From assembly GCF_036021035.1 (NCBI RefSeq), contig NZ_CP107930.1, positions 3,410,001 to 3,474,000 of the forward strand: 64,000 bases of DNA, given 5' to 3'. Of the stretch, positions 42,179 through 51,398 are shown piece after piece. The position numbers were made by a program, and so were the translations under genes. Under the pieces are notes generated by a model. It did not search any database and was not told the origin of the DNA. It was given only the letters and a program-made list of their open reading frames with translations. The stretch comes from Kineococcus sp. NBC_00420. Lineage in GTDB: Bacteria; Actinomycetota; Actinomycetes; Actinomycetales; Kineococcaceae. Numbering within the stretch: position 1 is the first letter of the stretch; the number at the start of each line of letters is the position of its first letter.

Positions 42179-43563
42179 ACCCCGACGCGAACCCCGCCGT
42201 GCGGCTCGCCCCCGAGGAACTGCGGACCCTGTTCCTCTTCGAGAAGCTGTCGGAGGAGCAGTTGCGGATGCTGTCGGCGACCGGGGAGGTCGTCGACGTC
42301 GCGCCCGGCCCGCTCTACGCCGAGGGCGAGAAGGCCACCTGCTTCTACGTCCTGCTCTCCGGCGCCATCGCCCTCTCCCACCGCGGGAACGGCACCGACG
42401 ACCTCGAGGTCGGCCGCACCCGCCAGCGCGGCGTCTACTGCGGCGCGTGGGAGGCCTACCTCGGCGACGACGCACCCGAGGGGTACGGCTCCTCCGTCCG
42501 CGTCCTCGAACCCGCCCGCTTCTTCGTCCTGCCGGCCTGGAAGTTCGGCAGGGTCGTCCGCGAGTGGTTCCCGATGGCCGTCCACCTGCTGGAGGGCCTG
42601 CGCATCGGGATCACCGAGGCCCAGGAACTCATCGGCGCTCGCGAGCGCCTGCTGGCCCTCGGCTCGCTGACCGCGGGACTCACCCACGAACTCGGCAACC
42701 CGGCCGCGGCGCTGGCCCGGACCCTGGGGCAGCTGCAGGAGGGCCTGGACGTCCTCGCACCTCCCGTCCCCGTGACCGGAGCCGTTGCGGTGCCGCGTGA
42801 TCCGCTGGGGCGCGCCGAGGCGGAGGACCGGCTGCTGGACGTCCTCGACGAGCTGGGGGTGGCCGAGCCCGACGACCTCGCCCCGGTCCTCGTCGAGCAC
42901 GGGGTCAGCGTCGAGTTCCTCGGGTCGCTGGGTGGGCGGGCCGCCGTCGAGACGTACGCGCGGGGGTTGTCGGTGCGTTCCCTCGTCGCCGAGGCCGCCG
43001 CGGCGTCGGCCCGCATCAGCGCGCTGCTGGCCTCGGCGGGCAACTACGCCCAGCTCGACCGCGCGGCCGAGGGGTGGGTCGACGTCCGGGAACTGCTCGA
43101 CGCGGCGATCGAGATGCTCGGTGCGGGAGCCGGCCGCGCGGTCGGCAACGCCCACGTCGTGAAGGACTACGCCGACGTGCCCAGGCTGCTCGGGCAGGCC
43201 GGCGAGCTCGGCCAGGTCTGGACCAATCTCCTCGACAACGCCCTCGACGCGCTGGCGCCGGGACCGGGCACGGTCACCGTGCGGGTCCGCGACGGGGACC
43301 CCGGGGTCGTGGTGGAGATCGCCGACGACGGACCGGGGATCCCCCCGGAACTCCTGGGCCGCATCTTCGAACCCTTCGTCACCACGAAGGACGTCGGTCA
43401 GGGGACCGGTCTCGGCCTCGACATCGCGTGGCGGATCGTCGTGCACCGCCACCACGGGCGGCTCGGCGTCACCAGCGAACCCGGCAACACCGTGTTCCGG
43501 GTGTGGCTGCCGCTCACCTCAGAACCCCCCACGTCCGAGCTCTCGTCCGGAGGAGAACAGTGA
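42175..43563 (+). CDS. Cyclic-nucleotide-domain sensor histidine kinase
   Basis: 462 aa, no membrane segments. Residues about 15-140: CRP-like cNMP-binding domain (RTLFLFEKLSEEQLRMLSAT, FYVLLSGAIALSHRGNG) without the HTH. Then the dimerisation helix with phospho-His in SLTAGLTHELGNPAAALA (near 172) and a HATPase (N-box LLDNALDAL, G1 EIADDGPGIPPELLG, G2 GTGLGLDI). Presumed kinase for the receiver domain of the previous gene. The UBP finger gene follows with a 4-nt overlap. Ligand not known. Confidence 0.9.
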   Translation: MNPDANPAVRLAPEELRTLFLFEKLSEEQLRMLSATGEVVDVAPGPLYAEGEKATCFYVLLSGAIALSHRGNGTDDLEVGRTRQRGVYCGAWEAYLGDDAPEGYGSSVRVLEPARFFVLPAWKFGRVVREWFPMAVHLLEGLRIGITEAQELIGARERLLALGSLTAGLTHELGNPAAALARTLGQLQEGLDVLAPPVPVTGAVAVPRDPLGRAEAEDRLLDVLDELGVAEPDDLAPVLVEHGVSVEFLGSLGGRAAVETYARGLSVRSLVAEAAAASARISALLASAGNYAQLDRAAEGWVDVRELLDAAIEMLGAGAGRAVGNAHVVKDYADVPRLLGQAGELGQVWTNLLDNALDALAPGPGTVTVRVRDGDPGVVVEIADDGPGIPPELLGRIFEPFVTTKDVGQGTGLGLDIAWRIVVHRHHGRLGVTSEPGNTVFRVWLPLTSEPPTSELSSGGEQ

Positions 43564-43910
43564 CCGAACCAATCGACCCCACCGCCGCCCCCAGCGGCCC
43601 CGGCTGCGCCGACTGCGAGGTCTCGGACCCGCAGGGCTGGTGGTTCCACCTGCGCCGTTGCGCCGCCTGCGGGCACGTCGGCTGCTGCGACTCCTCGCCC
43701 GGCCAGCACGCCAGCGGCCACGCCGCGTCCTCCGGGCACCCCGTGGTGCGCTCCTACGAACCGGGGGAGGAGTGGTTCTACGACTTCGGCACCGAGGAGA
43801 CCTTCGAGTCCGGTCCGGACCTCGCCCCGCCGCTGAACCACCCCGAGGACCAGCCCGTCCCCGGCCCGCACGGCCGCGTCCCCTGGAACTGGACGACGCT
43901 GCTGCACTGA
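43560..43910 (+). CDS. UBP-type zinc-finger protein
   Basis: 116 aa. CADCEVSDPQGWWFHLRRC then CAACGHVGCCDSS and GQHASGHAASSGHPVVRSYE give the Cys/His set of the ubiquitin-hydrolase zinc finger, followed by GEEWFYDFGTEETFE. In eukaryotes this finger reads the free ubiquitin C-terminus; bacteria with it lack ubiquitin, so the ligand is unknown. Third gene of the receiver-flavoreductase/kinase operon, a combination kept in other actinobacteria. Confidence 0.88.
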   Translation: MTEPIDPTAAPSGPGCADCEVSDPQGWWFHLRRCAACGHVGCCDSSPGQHASGHAASSGHPVVRSYEPGEEWFYDFGTEETFESGPDLAPPLNHPEDQPVPGPHGRVPWNWTTLLH

Positions 43911-43923
43911 GGCCCCCGGATCC

Positions 43924-43987
43924 CGCGGAAACAACACTTTCCGCCCTCGCGGGGACCCCTCCGGGGGCGGAAAGTGTTGTTTCCGCG
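43924..43987. repeat. Dispersed palindrome, copy 4
   Basis: Perfect 23-bp arms 43924-43946 and 43965-43987 with an 18-nt GC-rich loop; same core CGGAAACAACACTTTCCG. It lies 13 nt after the UBP gene. Unlike the other three copies the next gene is codirectional. Confidence 0.85.
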
Positions 43988-44042
43988 CGGGATCGGGGGC
44001 GGGGAAGGTTCGTTGCGCGGGGGGAGCGCCTAGGCTCCGGGG

Positions 44043-44207
44043 GTGAAGTACCTCCTGGTCGTCATCGTCCTCGCCGTCGTCGCGTTCCTCGCCTACCGAC
44101 GCATCCGCGGGTCGGGCTCGAACCTGGACGGCGGGGTCAACCGCGAACGGCTGCGGGACGAGTTCCGCGCCGGGAACGACCCGCAGGACCCGAGCGACCG
44201 GAGCTGA
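44043..44207 (+). CDS. Small single-pass membrane protein
   Basis: 54 aa from GTG 44043 with TAGGCT 6 nt upstream (leaderless pattern). VKYLLVVIVLAVVAFLAYRR is a signal-anchor; the rest is charged (NRERLRDEFRAGNDPQD). Its 3' end overlaps the convergent membrane-protein gene by 71 bp, so one of the two ends may be translated less than drawn. Function unknown. Confidence 0.65.
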   Translation: MKYLLVVIVLAVVAFLAYRRIRGSGSNLDGGVNRERLRDEFRAGNDPQDPSDRS

Positions 44208-44757
44208 GCCCCACCAGCACCAGCAGCGCGACCGTCGAACCGGTCGTGCCCAGCGTCATGTCCCCGAGGGTGTCCTCGTAGGCCGTGGCCAGCTCGGTGC
44301 CGTGGCGGATGAACGTCCACCACTCGCCGATCTCCCACAGCAGCGCCAGCAGCGCCCCACCGCCGACGACGGCGACCGCCCGCGCCCACCGCGGTCGCAG
44401 CGCGACGACGTCGAGGACCAGCCCCAGGCCCAGGGTCAGCAGGAACCAGTTGAGGAAGTGCAGGGCGTCGTCCCACCAGACGAGCGAGTCGTAGAGGTCG
44501 AGCGTGTTCCCGCTGACGTCGACCAGGAACGGCAGCATCACCAGGGTGAGACCCGTCCAGGGCGCTCGCCGTCCCGACCGGTCCAGCACCCGCCACAGCA
44601 GCGGGACGACCAGCATCATCAGCGGGTAGAACACCAGCCGGGCCGTGAACCCCTTGCCCGCGAACTGGGGCAGGTCCCGCGCGAACGTCGCCACGAGCAG
44701 CTGGACCACCGTCGCGGCGAGCACGACGGCGGCGGCGGTCCAGCGCGGTGCTCGCAT
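44137..44757 (-). CDS. DUF2238-like membrane protein
   Basis: 206 aa from ATG 44757. Five or six helices: AAAVVLAATVVQLLVATFA, LVFYPLMMLVVPLLWRV, and the family-like segment LVWWDDALHFLNWFLLTLG, WARAVAVVGGGALLALLWE. Substrate unknown. The last about 24 codons overlap the small gene on the other strand. Divergent from the uracil permease gene with 55 nt between. Confidence 0.72.
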   Translation of the reverse strand: MRAPRWTAAAVVLAATVVQLLVATFARDLPQFAGKGFTARLVFYPLMMLVVPLLWRVLDRSGRRAPWTGLTLVMLPFLVDVSGNTLDLYDSLVWWDDALHFLNWFLLTLGLGLVLDVVALRPRWARAVAVVGGGALLALLWEIGEWWTFIRHGTELATAYEDTLGDMTLGTTGSTVALLVLVGLSSGRSGPAGRSRRGTRPAAVRG

Positions 44758-44812
44758 TCCCCTAGTCTTCCGCCCGTCCGGCGCGCGCCGGGACGGATTC
44801 GGAGGACTCGGC

Positions 44813-46099
44813 ATGGCGAACGGTTCGGGGCGACCCGGTTGGCAGTTGCACGGCGACGGGCGCAGCGTCCGGCCCGGGGCGGTCGTCGCTCCCGAGGAGC
44901 GGCTCGCGTGGCCGCGGACCATCGGGATCGGGCTGCAGCACGTCGTCGCGATGTTCGGCTCGACGGTCCTGGTGCCGGCGCTGACGGGTTTCCCCGTCGC
45001 CACCACGTTGTTCTTCTCCGCGATCGGCACGGCCCTCTTCCTGCTGATCACCCGCAACCGCCTCCCCAGCTACCTCGGGTCCTCGTTCGCGTTCATCGCA
45101 CCGATCCTCGGCAGCTCCCAGGGGTCGGCGACCGGCGGGATCCTCGTCACCGGGCTGCTGCTGGCCGTCGTCGGGGTCGTCGTCCACGTCGCGGGGTCCG
45201 GCTGGATCGACGTCGTGATGCCGCCCGTCGTGACCGGCACCATCGTCGCGCTCATCGGGCTGAACCTGGCACCCGCGGCGTGGGGGACCACCGAGACCTC
45301 GGGGTTCCGGGCCGACCCGTTCACCGCGATCGTCACGCTCCTGGTGATCGCGCTCACCAGCGTGCTGTTCCGGGGTCTGCTGGGGCGCCTGGCGATCCTC
45401 GTCGGCGTCGTCGTCGGCTACCTCGTCGCCGCGGCCCGCGGGCTGGTCTCCTGGGACGCGGTGCACGCGGCCGGCTGGGTCGGGTTGCCGACGTTCACCG
45501 CCCCGCGCGTCGACGCCTCCGACCTCGCGCTGTTCCTGCCGGTGGTGTTCGTGCTGGTCGCCGAGAACGTCGGGCACCTGAAGTCCGTCGCGGCGATGAC
45601 CGGGCGTGACCTGGACCCCCTCGCCGGGCGGGCGCTGCTCGCCGACGGTCTCGCCACCACCCTGGCCGGCCTCGGCGGCGGGTCCGGGACGACGACCTAC
45701 GCCGAGAACATCGGCGTGATGGCCGCGTCCAAGGTCTACTCGACCGCGGCCTACTGGGTGGCCGCCGCGGCCGCGCTGGTGCTGTCGTTCTCGCCGAAGT
45801 TCGGCGCCCTCGTCGGGTCCATCCCGCCCGGCGTCCTCGGCGGGGCGGCGACGCTGCTGTACGGGATGATCGGCGTCCTCGGCGCCCGGATCTGGGTGCA
45901 GAACAAGGTCGACTTCTCCGACCCGGTGAACCTCACGACCGCCGCCGTCGCGCTGATCGTCGGGATCGCGAACTACACGCTCACCACCAGCGGCGGGCTC
46001 TCCTTCCAGGGCATCGCGCTGGGCACGGTCGCCGCGATCGGGATCTACCACCTGATGCGGGCGGTCGCGCGGGTGCGCGGCACCGCGCAGACCGATTGA
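44813..46099 (+). CDS. Uracil/xanthine permease (NCS2)
   Basis: 428 aa from ATG 44813, GGAGG 7 nt upstream. About 12-14 helices; IGLQHVVAMFGSTVLVPALT at the N-terminus, AENVGHLKSVAAMTGRDLD and GLGGGSGTTTYAENIGVMAA carry the NCS2 substrate-site signature (uracil-type). Imports uracil or xanthine with protons; upp at 56.3 kb is the matching salvage enzyme. Convergent with the K+ channel gene; the stop codons abut. Confidence 0.92.
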   Translation: MANGSGRPGWQLHGDGRSVRPGAVVAPEERLAWPRTIGIGLQHVVAMFGSTVLVPALTGFPVATTLFFSAIGTALFLLITRNRLPSYLGSSFAFIAPILGSSQGSATGGILVTGLLLAVVGVVVHVAGSGWIDVVMPPVVTGTIVALIGLNLAPAAWGTTETSGFRADPFTAIVTLLVIALTSVLFRGLLGRLAILVGVVVGYLVAAARGLVSWDAVHAAGWVGLPTFTAPRVDASDLALFLPVVFVLVAENVGHLKSVAAMTGRDLDPLAGRALLADGLATTLAGLGGGSGTTTYAENIGVMAASKVYSTAAYWVAAAAALVLSFSPKFGALVGSIPPGVLGGAATLLYGMIGVLGARIWVQNKVDFSDPVNLTTAAVALIVGIANYTLTTSGGLSFQGIALGTVAAIGIYHLMRAVARVRGTAQTD

Positions 46100-47161
46100 T
46101 CAGCCCTGCGGCTGGCCGCTGACGTAGAGCACGAGGTCGCCGTCCTGCAGGGCGGCGACCTCGTGGAAGAGGACGGTCCGACCGCCGCGCAGCACGGCGA
46201 GGACGGGGACGCCGAGGGCGTCCGGGGCCAGGCCCACCTCGGCCGCGGTCACCGGACGCTGGTGCAGGTCCAGGCCGGTGCCGAAGGAGACGAGGTCCTC
46301 GACGACCTCGACGGCGGCGGGGCTGTCCGCCGCGAGCCCGAGCAGGCGACCCGTCGTCTCCGAGGTCACCACGACGGAGTTCGCGCCCGACTGCCGCAGC
46401 AGGTCGGCGTGCTCGACCTCGCGGGCCGTCGCGACGACCGTGGCCCGCGGGTTGCACCGGCGCAGCGCGAGCGTCGCCAGGATGGCGGTGTCGTCGCGGT
46501 CGACGGCGACGACGACGGTGCGGGCGCGGTCGGCGAGCGCCGTCACCAGCGTCTCCGAACGGGTCACGTCGCCGGTGACGCTGAGGTAGCCGTCGCGGCC
46601 GGCGTCGGCCGTGGCGGTGGGGCTGCGGTCGACGACGAGGACGCGGTCGGCCGGCAGGCCCTTCAACCGCAGCTCGCGGACGGCGTTGCGCCCCTTCGTT
46701 CCGTAGCCCAGGACGATGACGTGGTCGCGCATGCGGGCCCTCCACCGCGCGAGGCGGATCTCCTTGCGGGAGCGCTCGGTGAGCGCCTGGATCGTGGTGC
46801 CGACGAGGATGACGACGAACAGGATGCGGACCGGGGTCACGAACAGCGCGTTGACCAGCCGGGCGCTGTCGCTCACCGGGACGATGTCGCCGTAGCCGGT
46901 CGTGGAGAGCGTGACGGTCGTGTAGTACAGCGCGTCCAGGGACGAGAGCGACCCGTCGACGCCGTCGCGGTAGCCGCCGCGTTCGAGGTAGACGACCACC
47001 CAGCAGACCACGACGAGCAGCAGGGCCAGCCCCAGGCGCAGCGCGATGGCGCGCAACGGCGACACCGGGCGCCCGGCGGGCAGGCGCAGGCGCGCTGATC
47101 GTTCGGTCACGACCTGAGTCTGCTGGATCACGGGGGCTCCGCCACCTCCGGGGGCAGACAC
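46100..47161 (-). CDS. Two-helix potassium channel with RCK (TrkA-N) domain
   Basis: 353 aa from GTG 47161. Two transmembrane helices flank the filter TTVTLSTTGYGDIVP; a TrkA-N Rossmann domain (VIVLGYGTKGRNAVREL) and a TrkA-C end follow. Ligand-gated K+ efflux or uptake, similar to MthK/Kch. Preceded by CAGGGGG as ribosome site. No regulatory sequence seen. Confidence 0.92.
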   Translation of the reverse strand: MSAPGGGGAPVIQQTQVVTERSARLRLPAGRPVSPLRAIALRLGLALLLVVVCWVVVYLERGGYRDGVDGSLSSLDALYYTTVTLSTTGYGDIVPVSDSARLVNALFVTPVRILFVVILVGTTIQALTERSRKEIRLARWRARMRDHVIVLGYGTKGRNAVRELRLKGLPADRVLVVDRSPTATADAGRDGYLSVTGDVTRSETLVTALADRARTVVVAVDRDDTAILATLALRRCNPRATVVATAREVEHADLLRQSGANSVVVTSETTGRLLGLAADSPAAVEVVEDLVSFGTGLDLHQRPVTAAEVGLAPDALGVPVLAVLRGGRTVLFHEVAALQDGDLVLYVSGQPQG

Positions 47162-47212
47162 GCAACGTCACCCCCTGTCAGGATGTCGGTCGGGGCGATC
47201 GAGGGGGAGCAC

Positions 47213-47656
47213 GTGAGCGGGTATCAGCAGGGCCCGTCGGAGGACGGCAGTTCGTGGCAGGACCCGCACGCGCAGCAGCCCTGGCAACCGGCGCCGCCGC
47301 CGAACGCCGGGATGCAGCCCTACCAACAGCCCTACCCCCAGCCGTACCCCCAGCCGTACCCACCGCAGAACCGGGTCGTCGTCGTGCCGGTCAAGACGCC
47401 CGGGTTGGCGGTGCTCTTCTCGTTCCTCTGGCTCGGCGCGGGGAACTGCTACGCCGGGCAGGTCGGGCTGGGGGTGGCGCTGATCATCGCCCAGGTGGTC
47501 TGCGCGCCGCTCTCGGCGATCCTCGCCTCGGTCACCCTGGGGTTCTCGTTGCTCATCACGGTGCCGATCTGGATCGTGGCCTTCGTGGTGTCGGCGATCA
47601 CCGGGTACAGCGCCTGCAAGGAGCACAACCGGAGCCTGGGGTTCCCCCACTACTAG
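47213..47656 (+). CDS. TM2-like membrane protein with PYPQ repeats
   Basis: 147 aa from GTG 47213, chosen over ATG 47183 because GGGGGAG lies 4 nt before it. Gln/Pro-rich N-terminus (YPQPYPQPYPP), then helices GLAVLFSFLWLGAGNCYAGQ, VGLGVALIIAQVVCAPLSA and LLITVPIWIVAFVVSAI. Typical TM2-domain proteins of unknown function; the Pro/Gln tail faces the cytoplasm. Short divergent spacer (51 bp) with the K+ channel gene. Confidence 0.78.
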   Translation: MSGYQQGPSEDGSSWQDPHAQQPWQPAPPPNAGMQPYQQPYPQPYPQPYPPQNRVVVVPVKTPGLAVLFSFLWLGAGNCYAGQVGLGVALIIAQVVCAPLSAILASVTLGFSLLITVPIWIVAFVVSAITGYSACKEHNRSLGFPHY

Positions 47657-47676
47657 GCCTGCGTCACCCCGAACGG

Positions 47677-47710
47677 GAAGGGCCCGTCCGGTGATCCGGA
47701 CGGGCCCTTC
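47677..47710. terminator. Bidirectional terminator
   Basis: Perfect 15-bp stem GAAGGGCCCGTCCGG around TGAT (47677-47691 with 47696-47710), placed between the convergent TM2-like and asd genes. Confidence 0.88.
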
Positions 47711-47721
47711 GTCGTGCGGGG

Positions 47722-48797
47722 TCAGGTGGTGAGTTCCCGCGCGATGAGCTCGGCGATCTGCGCGGTGTTCAGCGCGGCGCCCTTGCGGAGGTTGTCGCCG
47801 CAGACGAAGAGGTCGAGGGTGTTCGGGAAGTCCAGCGCCTGCCGGATGCGGCCGACGACGGTCGGGTCGCCGCCCACGGTGTTGGCCGGGGTCGGGAAGA
47901 TCCCGTTCGCGAGGTCGTCCTGCACCTCGACGCTCGGGGCGGCTTCGAGCTTCGCGGTCGCCTCGGCCACCGACACGGGCCGCGCGAACGTCGCGTGCAC
48001 CGCGAGGGAGTGCGTGGTCTGCACCGGCACCCGGACGCAGGTCGCGGAGACCTTCAGGTCGGGGATCCCGAGGATCTTGCGGGACTCGTTGCGGACCTTG
48101 AGCTCCTCGCTCGTCCAGCCGCCGTCCTTGAGCGAGCCCGCGACGGGGATCACGTTGAGGGCGAGGTGGGTCGGGAACGGGGAGTCGTCACCGAGCTTGG
48201 TGGAGATCGCCGCGGCGGTGTCGCCGGCCGTGGAGCCGAGGGTGCGCTCGCCCGCGACGACCTCGAGCTCGTCGTAGAGGCGGTCCACGCCGGGCTGCCC
48301 GGCGCCCGAGGCCGCCTGGTAGCTGGCGACGACGAGTTCGGTGAGCTGCCACTCCTCGTGCAGGGCGCCGAGGGCGTCCATCATCGTCAGCGTCGTGCAG
48401 TTCGGGTTCGCGATGATGCCCTTGTGGCGGTTCCGCGCGGCCGCGCCGTTGACCTCGGGGACCACGAGGGGGACCTCGTCGTCCATCCGGAACGCGCCGG
48501 AGTTGTCGACGGCGACGGCGCCGCGCTCGGCGGCGATCGGCGCCCACACCGCGGAGACCTCGTCGGGGACGTCGAACATGGCGACGTCGACCCCGTCGAA
48601 GACCTCGGGGGTGAGTTCACGCACGACGACGTCCTCGCCGCGGACCCGCAGGACCTTGCCGGCGGAGCGGGCGGAGGCGACGAGACGGATCTCGCCCCAC
48701 ACGTCGGGGCGCTCGGAGAGGATCCCGAGCATGACGGTGCCGACGGCGCCGGTGGCCCCGACGACGGCGAGGGTGGGTTTGCGACTCCCGTTGGATG

Positions 48798-48801
<4 letters not shown>
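47722..48801 (-). CDS. asd: Aspartate-semialdehyde dehydrogenase
   Basis: 359 aa, ATG 48801. [18 protein letters not shown] binds NADPH; the catalytic Cys is in [33 protein letters not shown] follows. Reduces aspartyl phosphate for lysine, threonine and methionine, and for the diaminopimelate of peptidoglycan. ATGA overlap with lysC makes a lysC-asd operon, as in other actinobacteria. Confidence 0.96.
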
Positions 48802-50093
<1,292 letters not shown>

Positions 50094-50101
50094 GACGGAC
50101 G

Positions 50102-50107
50102 ATTCTA
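50102..50107 (-). promoter_or_regulatory. -10 element of lysC
   Basis: On the minus strand TAGAAT is followed by 8 nt and the GTG start of lysC, with no ribosome site between. No clear -35. Confidence 0.55.
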
Positions 50108-50186
50108 CGGAACGTCCTGCCGTGCTCCGGGCCGTGCCCAGCCCGCCGTCCCGCAGCTGTGCACGGTGTCCACCCGAGGACGCCCC

Positions 50187-50771
50187 TCAGGGGTGGAGTG
50201 CGTCGAACTCCGCGTCGGAGACCGTCTCGGAGTCCACGTCGAGGCGCAGGTGGGCCAGCAGCGACTGCAGGACGCGCAGCGCCGCGGTGGCCCGCAGCCC
50301 CCAGGAGGAGAGGTAGGAGAACTGCCACCACCACAGCGCCTCGGTGACGTCACCGCGTTCGTGGTGGCGCAGGCCGTGCTCGAGGTCGGCGGCGACGCTG
50401 GCGAGGTCGTCGGACAGCGCCCCGCGGACGAGCTTGGCGTCGGTCAGCGGGTCGACGACGTCGGCGTAGTCGTCGAGACCCTCCAGGACGTTCGCGAGCC
50501 CCGCGCGGACGGGGTCGACGTCCGGGTCCGGGCCGGCGTCGGGTTCGTAGCGCCGCGACGGGACGACGTCGGCGACCGCGCCGAGGCGGGCGCCGCTCAC
50601 GAGCGCCTGGCTCACGGCGAGGAGCAGGACCGAGAGCGCGGTCGAGTCCATCCGCCCGGTCGCGACCTCGGTGACGGTCGAGAGGTAAGCGCGGGCGTCC
50701 GCGGCCGTGGTGGCGGCGAGTTCCGCGAGCTCGTCGCTCACGGTCTCGGGTGCGGGGTGCTGCTCAGCCAT
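50187..50771 (-). CDS. DUF5063 protein
   Basis: 194 aa from ATG 50771 with GGAGG 7 nt upstream. [19 protein letters not shown] at the N-terminus and [22 protein letters not shown] identify the DUF5063 family, a helical protein conserved after recR in actinobacteria. Overlaps recR by 8 bp. Function unknown. Confidence 0.85.
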   Translation of the reverse strand: MAEQHPAPETVSDELAELAATTAADARAYLSTVTEVATGRMDSTALSVLLLAVSQALVSGARLGAVADVVPSRRYEPDAGPDPDVDPVRAGLANVLEGLDDYADVVDPLTDAKLVRGALSDDLASVAADLEHGLRHHERGDVTEALWWWQFSYLSSWGLRATAALRVLQSLLAHLRLDVDSETVSDAEFDALHP

Positions 50772-51363
50772 CGAGGGACCTCCGTCCAGCGAACGCTCGT
50801 CCAAGGGTCACTTCGTCTGCGTACTCCAGGTCCCCGCCCACCGGCAGGCCGGAGGCGAGTCTCGTGACCCTCAGACCCATCGGCTTCAGCAACCGCGCCA
50901 GGTACGTCGCGGTCGCCTCCCCCTCCAGGTTCGGGTCGGTCGCGATGATCGTCTCGGTGACCGTGCCGTCGGACAAGCGGGACAGCAGCTCCCGCATGCG
51001 CAGGTCGTCGGGACCGATGCCCTCCATGGGACTGATCGCGCCCCCCAGCACGTGGTAGCGACCCCGGAACTCCCGGGTCCGCTCGATCGCGACGACGTCC
51101 TTGGACTCCTCGACGACGCAGATGACCGTGGGGTCGCGACGGGGGTCGCGGCAGACCCGGCACAGCTGTTCCTGCGCGACGTTCCCGCAGACCTCGCAGA
51201 ACCGGACCTTGCTCTTGACCTCCGTCAGGACGTCGGCCAGCCGCTTCACGTCACCGGCGTCGGCGGCGAGCAGGTGGAAGGCGATGCGCTGCGCGCTCTT
51301 CGGTCCCACGCCGGGGAGGCGACCGAGCTCGTCGATCAGGTCCTGGACGACTCCTTCGTACAC
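50764..51363 (-). CDS. recR: Recombination protein RecR
   Basis: 199 aa, GTG 51363. Hh[21 protein letters not shown], the zinc finger C-x2-C...C-x2-C in [18 protein letters not shown], and a Toprim domain ([31 protein letters not shown]). Works with RecF/RecO at single-strand gaps. 35 nt from the dnaX stop and followed by DUF5063 as a dnaX-recR-DUF5063 operon. Confidence 0.96.
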   Translation of the reverse strand: MYEGVVQDLIDELGRLPGVGPKSAQRIAFHLLAADAGDVKRLADVLTEVKSKVRFCEVCGNVAQEQLCRVCRDPRRDPTVICVVEESKDVVAIERTREFRGRYHVLGGAISPMEGIGPDDLRMRELLSRLSDGTVTETIIATDPNLEGEATATYLARLLKPMGLRVTRLASGLPVGGDLEYADEVTLGRAFAGRRSLDG

Positions 51364-51398
51364 CCGTCGAGACTACGTGCCCGCGACGACACCGCCGG

